DNA of 28,297 bases from Obelidium mucronatum (Eukaryota; Chytridiomycota; Chytridiomycetes; Chytridiales; Chytriomycetaceae). The stretch lies in NCBI GenBank assembly GCA_025765595.1, contig JAIVFH010000325.1, positions 1 through 28,297 on the forward strand, written 5' to 3'. Positions 8,847 through 19,662 of this stretch are shown piece by piece. A program made the translations under genes and the position numbers. Numbering within the stretch: position 1 is the stretch's first letter; each line of letters starts with the position of its first letter. The notes under the pieces were generated by a model that saw nothing but the letters and a program-made list of their open reading frames with translations, was not told the origin of the DNA and made no database searches.

Positions 8847-10331
8847 TCACTTTGGATACATCCACGAATTTGGACCCATGCTCTGCTTGGCCATCTGGAT
8901 CTGTTGCTGTTCTTGCTCCAACTGGCTGGTTTGCTGCTTCAGCCGCCTCAATTGTTCTTCTAGGGAGAGAGTCCCGACATTGAACGATGCCGAATCAATT
9001 TGGTGCTGTTGTTGGGCAATCAAGAGTTCTTGGGAAACCATAGTTCCCGAATTCATTCGAGGGGTCGCGCCCAGAGGAACAGGATTAGAATAGCCACCCA
9101 TTTGGGCTTGAGACAATCCAGGAGACATCATTTGAGCAGAGACCATCGATGGCGACATGTATCCTCCAAATTGTTCTTGGCGTTGTGGGAAGTTGAACTG
9201 GCCTGAAGTCAGAGTAGGTGAGAGGGGGCCGCCGCCACCGACTAATGCTCCTAACCCTCCATAACCTCCAGCCAATAAAGCAGTTTGAGAAGGTTGCTGT
9301 TGCTGTAGAATTTGTTGTTGCTGCAAGTACAGTTGCTGTTGCTCCATTTGTTGTTGCATTAGTAATTGCTGCATGGCTTCCTGCTGCTGACGCTGATGCT
9401 GCTCGGCCAACTGAGCTGGTGTTGGTCCAGCAGGGACTGCAACGCTAGCCCGAGGGGCGTCGCCGTCCAATCCAATTCGTGTGGGAAGCTTATCCAAATC
9501 TGCAAAATTCTTTCGTCCATTTACTTCGATCACTCCCTGGCTGTTTCCACCTGCAGCAATATTCACCACTAGGTAAAGCGCGTTCCCGATACTGGAGCGA
9601 TCAACTGTGATTTTGTTCTGCGAAAATTCAGTTATGTTTTTGTGCTGGTTCACAAACCATCAACACGTCAGCCCAAGTCACTTCGAATCCGTGCCATCTT
9701 GCATGACGCGTCATGTCTTCACGAACGCCCCATCCAGCCATGCTGCTCAACAGAGAGGCAGGTGTGAATTGGTTGTTGAAGCGGACATACGCATAGATAT
9801 CTGACAGCATACGTTAACAATCGTCAAGACAGATAATTATTTTCGCCAGACCATTCATTGGATCGATTCTTCCGGAGGAGGAGTAAATGCCTGCTTGGAA
9901 CTTGTGTGTTCCATCCAAAATCAACCTCGTTCGAGCAACCAACGCCAAGACGCTTGATTCAGTCATAAACAAAAGTACAGAATCTTGGCCTGGCTGTACT
10001 GAGCCGCCATGGGGCACTTCAAGGATAATAGCGCAAGGAGCAGACCAATCTAAGGCCACTCAGCAAAGACACACTAACCAACCATCGGTGCTAAACAAAC
10101 CTCCGGACTTTAAGCGAACCATGGCCACCCCGTTTTCGCCGCGGAAGATCGCAATGGCCATTGCCATCGAAATGAAGTTTCTTCCCATGATCCAAATTAG
10201 TCTCTACACCAACACGAAGCCATTGGAACTCACTTTGGAATGCAGTCACCGCCAGATCCAGTTCCGGTAAAAGCAGAGAGCGCCTGAGCCGCTGCTTTGC
10301 ATTCTTCCCCAGCAGTGAGAACAGGTGCCAT
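8847..10331 (-). CDS. SYLF (Ysc84/SH3YL1-type) domain protein with Gln-rich tail
   Basis: About 436 residues in five exons read on the minus strand: 10331-10234, 10201-10101, 10049-9852, 9800-9658 and 9617-8847. Residues 1 to about 200 fit the SYLF domain: ECKAAAQALSAFT, GENGVAMVRLKSGDWSAP, a glycine-rich core, then NDIYAYVRFNNQF and TWADVLMNKITV. In yeast Ysc84/Lsb3 and human SH3YL1 this domain binds lipids and actin at endocytic sites. The second half is disordered, with Gln-rich stretches (about residues 230-270) and Gly/Met/Pro-rich sequence. No SH3 domain is present, unlike Ysc84. Introns are 51, 51 and 40 bases plus a first one of only 32, which uses an unusual TAGAG acceptor and is the weakest part of the model. 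The domain call is good; the exact N-terminal splicing is uncertain. Confidence 0.75.
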
Positions 10332-10437
10332 TTCAACAAGGTTTTGTGCAGGGTTTTGTGTATCCAAAAATAGGATCAGGGGTACACACAGATCAAGTAA
10401 TAATAGTCCAAAGTTTATTGAATAGAGCTACAGATAA

Positions 10438-12292
10438 CTACAAGTAGAATGACTCCACTTCAATGTCCACTCTAAACCCAGTGTGTTCTTTTCGGAAAGT
10501 GTTCACTGCCGTAAGTGATCCCAAAGCCAACCCCTTTGGCCCACAAACAAATACGCCCACGCTCAAAACCTTTTCAGAAACATCGAGTGGGGCGACATGA
10601 TTCAGCAGTAATTGATTGAGATCCGGTCGAGTTCTACTTGAAACAAGCTCGATACAAGACTTCTCATCTTTCACGACCGGAGTAGCAATGGTATCACAGC
10701 TGTCTCCCGTGACCCATTCTTCCGTTTCCTGGCTGCCTTGCCCAGTTTCGAATAATTGAATAGTCAGTCGACTTCCGCCATTAGAAGAAAGTCCCTTCAG
10801 CAGAGACAACTCTCCCAAGTTTTCAGCGCGACTTGTCCAGAAAAGGAAAACATGGACGTCTTTCTTTTCAGAGAGAAGAACGCGTTTAATGGCAGCGGTA
10901 CTTGCTGCAATTCCAGTCCCTCCAACACAAAAGACCAACACGTCAGGAGAGTGAGAAGAGAGTGAAGAAGACGGAGACCAATCTTTAACCATTTCAATCT
11001 CTTTTCCGAAAGGTCCTTGTAAGCATGCTTCCACTTGGGCAACCTTGCCTTCTGAGTGCATCCTTTTCAAGTATTCAACCACCAAAGAACTCCATTCCTT
11101 TTCGCTTTTGTCGCTCTTCACAAACAAGAATGTCACACTTATATCTGATGAATCGACTATAGACCATGGATGGAACTCAAGTTTGGAAACTGATGGGAAG
11201 CAGACGCGCATAAACTGGCCTGGAAGTGCTCGTGCGGCTTTTGTGGTTGCAATTGTAAGTGTGACATATCCTGAGGTTTCAAATGTCACGGAAGTAAGAT
11301 GATCTTTTTTTGGGGCGATGCGAGAGTGAAGGCGGAGGAAGCCATCAATGGTATAGAGTAACAAACCTGGAAAAAAGAAACGTTTTAGACAAATGAAAAG
11401 TGGCAGATATAATACAACATAGCTACATACCAGGAAGGGCAAAGTAGATGCAGCTGGAAGCATGAAGGTATGCAAAGAGCATAAAGGCAAACACCAAGAC
11501 ATGGGTGTAGAAGAAGGTGTTATACCATCGACGTCTCACGTAATCCAAACTTGTCATAGCTACAAAAGTGAGGGCAAAGATAGCCACGAATCCCATAACA
11601 ATGTAGTACTCTTTCTTTCCCCAAGGCTTTCTGTTGTCAACTTCAAAATAGTAAACAAGAAGCTGTTTGCTGTTTCGTCCAATAACCAGCAGGTACGCAA
11701 GACCAGAGCCAAAGTGGAACCACGAAGTCCAGAAAAGTCCTCTGCTGAACCAAATGTGAAACTGAACCAAGGATGTGTAAGGAATACCCAAAAAGGTGGC
11801 CAAGAAAGAGTTTTTGGAGACAGGAAAAATGGATAGGCCCATAAGAATGGCGCATATGTCTCCCGATGCATTGTAGAGGTTGTCTAAGATGAGGCCTGCG
11901 AATGGCTTTCCGTCTTTCACCCATTTTTGAACTCTCCTATCATGAAAGTACTTGTAGTTCCAAACACTCGCAGTGATGACCATGATGAGCATCAAATACG
12001 AGAAACCAAGCTCTCCAACAGAGATTGTTGATTTGGCGAGAGGTTTCTTGCTTAGAATTCGGTTTAGTGCTGGTATTCTTGTGGCGAACAACGCGACGAC
12101 TCCAGCAAAGGCAAGAAAGCCATAGAACAGCCATAGATTGGTACGTATTAAGAGAGGCGAAGATATACACCAGTCTGAAAAGCACGACCACTTTGGGTTG
12201 TCAATCAGATACCAAACAAAGCCGAGGGATGCTGGGAAAATGGCCAGAGAGAGTGCTCCAAAAATGAATTCTTGTCGAGTGTGAATAGGCAT
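10438..12292 (-). CDS. ferric reductase / NADPH oxidase-family flavocytochrome b
   Basis: About 596 residues in two exons (12292-11431 and 11366-10438; 64-base intron). It should pass electrons from NADPH through FAD and two haems across a membrane to iron or oxygen. The N-terminal half has several membrane helices with two haem-ligand His pairs, about His179/His193 (FHIWFSRGLFWTSWFH) and His264/His277. The C-terminal half shows the FAD motif HPWSIVDSS (His353), the nucleotide-binding glycine motif VGGTGIAAS (about 435-443), and the terminal FVCGPKG and VESFYL motifs. There is no EF-hand. The ATG at 12292 starts MPIHTRQEF; the open frame upstream looks untranslated. Sequence alone does not separate a metalloreductase from a superoxide-producing NOX. 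A broken paralogous fragment lies just upstream. Confidence 0.85.
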
Positions 12293-12544
12293 GGTTTTTC
12301 GGTTTGAGTACGATTCTGTTTGATGTAGATTGGACGTGCAAAACAAGCGAGGGCTGGCTTTTATATTTTGGCTTCGAAGTAAAATTTGAGGGATAATATG
12401 ATCCAATCAGAATTCAGGACCAAACAAACAGGCACGGAATGAAACATGCTCATTGGTGGAGAGACTTTTACGCTATCTGCATTGAATCAAAATGAAATGT
12501 GATTGGAGCCGTGAATGTGTGACCAGATTCAGACTTCAGTAATT

Positions 12545-13020
12545 TTCTTTAATGCTGTGTAATATTCTATAGCTCAAAGCCTCAAACGATTCCACTTCCA
12601 ACTGCAATACGAAACCCTTGGATTCTTCTCTCGAAATTTCTGTCGAAATTTCTCAGTTGATGTTGTTGCCTCCATAACCAACCCCTTTGGACCACAGACA
12701 AAGATACCCACAGTCACAATGCGTTCAGAATAATCCAGTGGAGTAATATGCTTCTGCAACAGCTCATTCAAGTCGGGGCGTTTCTTGAAACAAGATAAAT
12801 ACATATTCAGATTTCGCGCCTTTCAATAAAGATACGTTGGCGGTGGAAAGGTTGATACCATCAGCGGTAACCCATTCGTTTTCAGTTTTACTTGTGCCCG
12901 GTTTCAAACTGCTCAATAATCAATTGAGCAGTGGCGCGTTTCAATTTCATCTTTGCAAATAATTGAAAATTTCCTTGCCGTGAAGACACCATAAAGAGAA
13001 GGAAAGAGCATCAGCCTAAA
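12545..13020 (-). pseudogene. decayed 3' fragment of a second ferric reductase/NOX gene
   Basis: Read on the minus strand, pieces of all three frames match the NAD-binding end of the neighbouring flavocytochrome in order. The pieces are ALSFSLWC (cf. VHVFLFWT), LIIEQFETGHK (cf. LTIQLFETGQG), TENEWVT (cf. TEEWVT), RPDLNELLQKHITPLDYSER and VGIFVCGPKGLV, and finally LQLEVESFEAL in another frame (cf. DIEVESFYL). At least four frame changes and several stops separate them. The longest intact stretch is 12574-12804. No membrane or FAD-binding part is present, because the next gene's stop codon at 13030 abuts it. It is a 5'-truncated, multiply frameshifted copy from an old tandem duplication. Confidence 0.85.
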
Positions 13021-13028
13021 CAACCAAC

Positions 13029-13034
13029 TTTATT
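13029..13034 (-). terminator. poly-A signal overlapping a stop codon
   Basis: TTTATT here is AATAAA on the minus strand. It contains the TAA stop codon (13032-13030) of the exonuclease gene, so the 3' untranslated region is probably very short. Confidence 0.4.
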
Positions 13035-15860
13035 TAATTTTCTTAGACTTCTTGGGCTTCTTCACCCCTTCACTGGCTTCAGAGTCTTCCTTCTTTTCTC
13101 CTTTCATTCGAAGAATTTTCTTGTTGGGCTTGTCTAAGGTTTCTGACTCGGTTTTTGATTTGTCAGATTTGAACTTCTTTGGTTCCAAATCTTCTTCAGA
13201 TGGCTCATCTGGCCGCGATCGCTTCTTGGATGTTTTTATCTGAACTGATACTGCTGCTTCTTCCTCCTTCACCTTCTTGGCCTTTTTGACTTTTTTCGAT
13301 GAAACTTCTTGGACTTCTTTAGATTTCTTCTGATCCCGTTTGGACTTCCGAACTGGAATAAGATCCGAGACAGGAGCGTCGACAGGTGGAGCCAATGGTT
13401 CTTCGGCGTCTTTCTTCTTCGATTTTTTCTTCTTTTGAACCTCTTGCACCACAACTTCCGCCTCTTTCTCCGACTTTCTCAATGCTGGTTCTGCAGACTT
13501 TTTTGACTTTTTGGATGGTTCTGGCAAGGGAACTGGTTCATCCTGCTTCAACGGTTTCTTCTTTGAAACTTTCGGTTCGGTTGTTTCCTCCTCCAAATGA
13601 ACTTTTGGGTCTTTCGACTTTTTGGACTTTTTGGACTTTTTGGACGCCTTCTCAACCACAGGCTGCTCGTCAGTAGCAGGATCATCCTTGTTCCTTTTTG
13701 ATTTGGGTTTGGTTGTCTTTTTCTCCTCATTCACACTGGAGGTGCTGTCTTTCTTGGGAGAATCTTCAGACTTTTTTCCCACAATCTCAGGCTCCACTCC
13801 CTTCCCAATTTTATCCACCTTCGTTTTTTTCTCTTTTTTTGATTTGATTGGCTCAGAGAATTCTTTCGGTGCATTCACAGACGGAGTCGTAGTATCAGCA
13901 GAAACGGGTGAATTTACGGTGGCTACTGCTGCGGTCGCAACCTTCAAAAACTCCTTGACTGCGGCAACAGTAGACTCGGCACCACTTCCGACCTTGAGTT
14001 TCTTGGAAGCGTGAGTTGTTCCCAAATCACCAACAACACCTTCAGCAACCCCGCCTTCCTTTGCAGCAAGTTTTGCCATAAACTCGTGTCGCTTGATTTT
14101 TTTCCTTGCGTACTCTCGTTGCTTCTTGGCTTTGTCTTTTTCGTCCATTCGTTTCACCCATTCCATTGATCGTCTCATTCTCCCAGTGATTAACGGTTTC
14201 TCAGTTGTTGGCTTCTCTTCCTCCTTATCCACAGGCGCATTTTCAACAGTTCCTTCATCATCCTGCTTCGCCTTTTCTTCACCCTCACCGTTGTCATCGT
14301 CACCGTCATCATCATCCCTTTTCCGTTTCGACCCACGCTTCTTGCCTGGACCACTGGTATCGACCTTCAGACTCTCCAACACTTTTTCAACAGAGACTTG
14401 GTTCAAATCTGGATCCACGATGGTTCCACTGGGAACAACCCAAAAGGGTGGACCATTCAAACGGAGGAGTCCTTTCCGCTCTGCAGCTTTCAACGCCCCG
14501 TGAACTGTCGATGGGTAAAAAGCTTTGATGATGTCTGTCGTTGTAAGGGATGGCAGTTTCGAGGAACTGTCTGTGGTTGGTGGTGGGGGTTGGATGATTG
14601 GGTACACGATTGTGGGGGCTGTAGCGAGGGAGGCAGCGTTTTGAGGATCTTCTGATTCGAATGCTTCCCTTTGATTCAATGTTGGAATAAAAACAGACGC
14701 CGCTCCATCCGTTGATATTCGTTCTGGTGGGCCAGTCATTGAGAATCTGACGGGAGCCAGAACCGTCGGCGGAGAAGCTGCATCCATGGTGAATCGAACG
14801 GGTTCCAATATTTTGGGATCGGAGCGAAGGGTTTTTGACGCGGGAGAAAGGTCGGGGGCAAATGTTCCAGCTTGTGGGACTGATGGGGCTGCTTGTCCTG
14901 GTTTGTAGGATTGATAATGGGGAGCTGGGCGTTGGTGGTTCTGAAGTTCTTCGACTGCGGTTTTGAAGCCGTCTGGTAGCTCTGGGAGGAGAGGGATGGG
15001 TGGTGGGCGAGGGTCCCAATAGTTTTTGGGATATGGATCGTGGAGTGGATGTGTGCGTTCCCAAATACTGCGAATTTGGCGATATACTAAAAGAGCCGTT
15101 CTTGCATCAATGACCTTGATGGTATCGGTTTAGATATTGTAAGGACGGGTTTTATCGAAATTTACAAACCGAGTCGTGCTGGCCATCTTGAATCTGCAAC
15201 CCAAGACACCAACTTGCAATGTTTTTAAGGCCAAATGTTCTAGAGTGGGGATGGAAGCGCTGATAGAAGAGAGCCGTGTCTCTAATTCTGTTCATGGGAA
15301 CATGAACCTTCATTACTTTCAAATCATTGTCAATAGATTGACCCACGACATATGAATCTTCAGTTATTATAGCGTTGATTTTCTTGGAAATGTCGGCAAA
15401 CGAAGGAGCTGATGTTGTAAATTGTGTGTCAGGTTTCTTCTCATGACAAGACTGACGGCATACCTCCTTCCAGCTTCTCTTTTGTGATCCCAGACCACTC
15501 TGTTCGATAATCAACGATCGGGTCTTCTGGAAGCACAAAGGAATCCAACACAACGTTTCCGTAAACATCCACGATTGAAACACGGGCCAGTTGAGACTGC
15601 AACAGAGTCTTTGGACGACCACGCAATTCCAAAGGGATGTTTCTGGATTCTTCTTCTTCTTTTGAGAGGTAAATGACCGAAGCAACTTCCACCATTTCAC
15701 AGTCAACAGCCAACAGAGAAGTTAGAGGGGGCACTGAAGACAGATCCGACACAGTGTTCTTTAGCTCCTTCTCGGCTTCTTTTTCCTTGAGATGCAATGC
15801 TTTGAAGTGGTCTGCAATTGGATCATCAGCAACTGTTTCGAACCAGTTGGGTGTTGACAT
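13030..15860 (-). CDS. DEDDh 3'-5' RNA exonuclease (REXO4/Rex4-like) with long Lys-rich tail
   Basis: About 906 residues in three exons: 15860-15464, 15408-15170 and 15114-13030, both introns 55 bases. The exonuclease domain covers about residues 45-230. Exo I is LLAVDCEM (Asp53, Glu55), Exo II is VGQSIDNDLKVMKVH (Asp161), and Exo III is HDSVIDART (His210, Asp215, DEDDh spacing). The splice junctions restore GITKEKLEGAPSF and HDSVIDART, typical of the Rex4/REXO4/ISG20 group involved in ribosomal RNA maturation. The remaining about 670 residues are proline-rich, then strongly Lys/Ser/Glu-rich with repeated KKSKKSKKSK blocks, as in nucleolar proteins. Rex4 proteins are usually about 250-450 residues, so this tail is exceptional. 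One short stretch (TDIIKAFYPSTVHGALKAAE, about residue 355) may fold as a small helical unit. Confidence 0.85.
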
Positions 15861-16058
15861 TTCGGTTTTTTTGAACAAAAAAGAAAGAAAACGAGTGACT
15901 TTTATTATTGAGGAAGGAAAACTTGACGGAAACTATCCATCCAGGTTATTCCGTGAAAAGGTGTATTGCTATAATTTCGTTATTTTTTTATTTTTTTTTA
16001 ATTTTTTATTTAGATTTGAGGGTACTGGTTGTCTTTATTGAACTTCTTAAGGACTTCG

Positions 16059-17744
16059 TCAAACGGTTAATCCACCAAAAGAGGTTGCGCTTTTGACTGA
16101 GCCACCGATAATGCTCTTGATGGCAGGGAGCATCCACGAAACCAATGAAGAAGACTCCTTTGCAGTACTGCTGGAGACAGAGAGAGACATGCGAATGGGA
16201 AAAGATCCAGCGTGGCAAAGAGTGTGGACCCAGACATCGGAAATCTCCACATCAACAAAAGCGCTTGGCTTTGCGTAAGCACTCATCAAGATTCCATCGA
16301 CAACCACCTTGTCTCCGAACACAACTGGACTAAAGATACCCAAACGCGTCTCTTCAGAGACAGCGATGACTTGGAGAGGGATAGCAGAGTTAACTGATGC
16401 GACAAACATTCCTGGTTTCACGTTTCCAGCCTGGTGAGCGACCAGCGAATCCACATCTTTGGTGGGAGATGCAAACAGCATGTGGTTTGGAGTCAAAGAA
16501 GCATTGGATCCATCGGCAAAGGTAAGAACTGTGAAGCTGCGGCTTGCATCTGGGAAGTGGTCGTACCATCCAACCACGCGTTCAAATTTGGCATCCTTGG
16601 CAGAGACACGAATATAATCACCGAGTTCAACAGTACAAAGTTTGATATTTCCAGACGGTGTTTGAACCATGGCGTCTCCGGGAAAGCAACCGCGTGATTC
16701 GTCGTAAGAATCGTCGTAAGAATCCGGCCTACCGTAATACTGATTCTGAAGATGCTTCATTTCACGGCGCTGTCTCTCACTTTCCGCTTGAGCTAATTTG
16801 CGGATACGTTCCGATTCAGCCTTCTCTTCTTCAAGTGCCTTGGCCTGATCCTCTTTGACTTTTTCTATGCGATTGTAAAGTTCGTCTGATAAAACAGAAA
16901 TCGTTCCAATCTAGTCATTGCGACAATAACGAAATACGAGATTAGCTTGTATTACAGATTCTCACGGGTGCACCTCACATTTTTGGCATCGACGTCATTG
17001 AAAGGCAATTGGTTGGCAAATTCAAACAGCCCTTTACTTGGAGTCCACGATCCTGCTTTGTTTTCTATGCCTTCGAAGTAAATTCTCGGGATTTCGTGTC
17101 TTCCCTCCAGAGGTTCCAAGGCTGGAATAAACCGACATTAAAAAAAAAATACGGTTGAAAGTGACAGAAAGGAAGCAAGCTCCCCCCGCCTCACCTTCAT
17201 AAACCTGATTCCTCATTTTTTCCTTGTTGGATTCTACTTTTAACGCCATCATCACATCCCTTGGGATTTGGTTCACAACTACACCAAACTCGACTCTGCT
17301 TTTGATGGCCCGAAGAATGCACTTTACAGTTTCCAAGTCCTGTTTGACAATCATACCGTTCATTTGTGTTACCATGAATATCAATTTGAATGGACCAAAC
17401 GGCATCTGAAGGGCCTGCGTCACTGCATCGATCGCCTTGGACACACGATTTTAATTTTAAGGATGAACGCCATTGGGAAGTAATTACAACAACGCAACCT
17501 CATTCTGGAGTGCAGAATCAGCAAGCCCAGGAACATCGCAGTAGGCAGTCGCAAACATTTCAAACTCAGCACCGAACTTTTGCACTTGAAGTTTGTCGGT
17601 GAGTCCTTGTCCAATGGAGATTCCTGCTTTGAAAGGCGGCGCTTCTTCGAAGCCATTTTGGACCAACAACGCATTGAGGAAACTGCTCTTGCCGGCACGG
17701 GCATTGCCAAGAACTAGAATCCGGCGCCTACGGTCACCTCTCAT
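16059..17744 (-). CDS. AIG1-like GTPase fused to coiled coil and Hedgehog-type Hint (Hog) domain
   Basis: About 489 residues in four exons: 17744-17499, 17435-17195, 17121-16966 and 16885-16059. The N-terminal G domain has a P-loop LGNARAGKSS (residues 12-21) and DVPGLAD (Asp70-Gly73), with an AIG1/GIMAP-like layout; the G4 motif is atypical (VVNQIPRD). Residues about 215-262 are a Glu/Lys/Arg-rich coiled coil, then a Tyr/Asp/Ser linker. RGCFPGD starts the Hint domain at Cys281. LTPNHMLF gives the TxxH motif (Thr346, His349), and Asp323 may be the Hedgehog general base. VVVDGILMSAYA matches the later Hog block, except that its Cys is Ala. The final about 60 residues resemble the sterol-recognition region of Hedgehog. 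Prediction: self-cleavage before Cys281, releasing the GTPase with a modified C-terminus. No signal peptide, so probably cytosolic. An upstream in-frame ATG at 17852 would add 36 unlikely residues. Confidence 0.85.
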
Positions 17745-17850
17745 GATTTTTTTGCGGGGGAGAAATGATGGATTCAGAAGTGCTCGTTTTTGTACTATAG
17801 ACAAAGCAAAGCAGCTCCAGAGCTTTGGCTCCAGAGCTCCACTGCCGTCC
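17745..17850. promoter_or_regulatory. divergent promoter region between GTPase-Hog and MARCH-like genes
   Basis: The 106 bases between the two chosen start codons must hold both promoters. If the GTPase instead began at 17852, the two ATGs would overlap, which is one reason to reject that start. I see no recognisable factor site. Confidence 0.4.
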
Positions 17851-19642
17851 ATGAGAATGAGCAGCGAGCGATTTCAAGCAGACATCAAAGCGGCAATGCA
17901 AATACGGATGGATGACTTTTGGCCTGATGGTGATGTCTTATTGCAGTCTCGTTTTTTTTTTGTTCCCAACTTCCCAAGCCACCCTCTTGAAAAACAAACA
18001 GCACCTCATTGCAAAAACCCTTTCTTGCACCTCATACCGGCATACTCTTTTTTTTTTCCTCCGTCAATCATTCGCTTCGGGACACATCAACTTGATTGTA
18101 AATGCACAAGACCTCATTTGTATCACGCCTGGGCGGCTTCCAGCAGCACACATTGATTCCAGTTGATTCTCCTTCAACGACGGACTGTTCTCCCGACGCA
18201 CCCTTTTGTCGCATTTGGTATGATTGTTTTCTGATCGTGGGTTTTCGGTTTCTAAAACCCCCGCTTTTACACTTGCAAAGTTTGGGGTCAGAAGACCCCA
18301 AAGAGTTGTTTTCCCCTTGCAGATGGTATAAACTCATTGCCTCCTTCTTTTTTTTAAGCCCTGATCTCGTTTTATTGAACTTTCGATGGCTTGTGTGTTT
18401 GTGTTCTTTGTAGCAAAGGATCATCGTTACATGTACATAGACACTGCTTGAAAACCTGGATCAATGTAATTCAACCGCCACAAGTTCGATTGGGAAAACG
18501 GGATACGGAGCCAATCAAATGTTATAGTTGTGGATATGTTTATCGATGGGGTGGTTCTGCTTTTGGAAGGATAGTGGCTGGTTATGGTAAACAACTACAA
18601 CAAGAACATTGATCATTCGAAAAAAACTCATTCTCCCACACACACCACTAGCGAATGTACTTGGACTCTGTACTGTATTCTTGGTTTATTTGTGCATGGG
18701 CGATGTGTGGCACAACTTTGATGGAATCCATCAATGGTTTGGGGAGACGCAGTTTGAAAGAGAAGGCATAAACTATACTAGCGTTGCCGGATTTGTTGGT
18801 GAAAACTCTTGGCAGCGATTGAATGCTTCGTATGCTTCCACTAGTTTGGAAAAAAGATACTGTGGGAATGATACGGAGTCCTGGTGTATACCTCAGTTCT
18901 TTCGGATATTCCAGGTGTGGATGGTTTGAGGGGGGGCACATGAATCCGTTATTTTCCTCTTGACATTTCTATTAGGATGCTTTATCGTGTATTATGGTCG
19001 GCATGTCACTGTCTTTTGAGGGATGGGTTCTCTCTCTCCTCATGCTGCGACCAGATGGATACTCCTTGCACCCCGTTCGTTATCATCTCAATGATTTTTT
19101 TTTGGATATGTTTTGATTCATATTGACATGTTTGTCTTCCATTTAAGGTGTTTCAATCAGTTCACATTCTCGGATACCTTACGGGTGGCTCACTCATGCC
19201 ATTCAATGTCTTTACCTTGCTGATGGATGCGTCATCATCAATCATTGATGTTATTATTACTGGCTTTACTTTGATAGTCTCATCTGCATATGCTGGAGTG
19301 TGTTCCTCTCTTGTGATACTCAACGAAATTGTAGTGTCACAAGGCGCAAGCCAGAACATTTTCGAAGCCATCACAGTCACAGCATCGACATCATTCTCGC
19401 ACATTTACTTGAATGGAAGCTTTGCTGAAGAGTGCAAAAATATACCCGCGAGTGTGGCACAGCTGCTCGAAGTTCTTGGCGCTTTTGCCAAAGTTATGTG
19501 TCTGTTTTGGGTGTGGATGGTTGAAATGTACTACTTTTTGATGCTGGTGTTTGGCCTCTATGATTGCAGCGTGGAGATGGTTGAGTCCGTGCAGGTGGGG
19601 CTGTTGAAGCGGGTCGAAGAGGACATTTTGGAGTACCGCTAA
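17851..19642 (+). CDS. membrane RING-CH (MARCH-like) E3 ubiquitin ligase
   Basis: About 402 residues in seven exons: 17851-17929, 18163-18217, 18281-18325, 18414-18586, 18652-18914, 18976-19074 and 19148-19642. Splicing three small exons rebuilds a complete RINGv zinc finger: Cys42-x2-Cys45, Cys58-x-Cys60, His68-x2-Cys71 (GSSLHVHRHCLKTW) and Cys96-x2-Cys99 followed by GYVYRW. This C4HC3 pattern is specific to membrane-bound MARCH-type ligases, which ubiquitinate membrane proteins. After it come about five hydrophobic segments (NVLGLCTVFLVYLCMG, ALSCIMVGMSLSFEGW, then three in the last exon). A loop with NYT, NAS and NDT sequons lies between the first two. The zinc finger junctions are convincing. 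The first exon and the 18976-19074 exon are less certain. Its stop is 20 bases before the next ATG. Confidence 0.8.
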
Positions 19643-19662
19643 TAAACTATTGAGAAAACAAA

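Noticed and set aside
12293..12406. N-terminal extension of the ferric reductase/NOX protein
   Set aside because: The upstream frame is open but starts with a non-ATG codon and reads as low-quality sequence without membrane or targeting features.
13052..14655. Several long plus-strand open frames rich in Phe, Ser and Leu
   Set aside because: They are antisense shadows of the Lys/Ser/Glu-rich exonuclease tail, whose codons rarely give stops on the other strand.
17745..17852. Earlier start codon for the GTPase-Hog gene at 17852
   Set aside because: It would overlap the start codon of the divergent MARCH-like gene, and the extra 36 residues do not look like part of the G domain.
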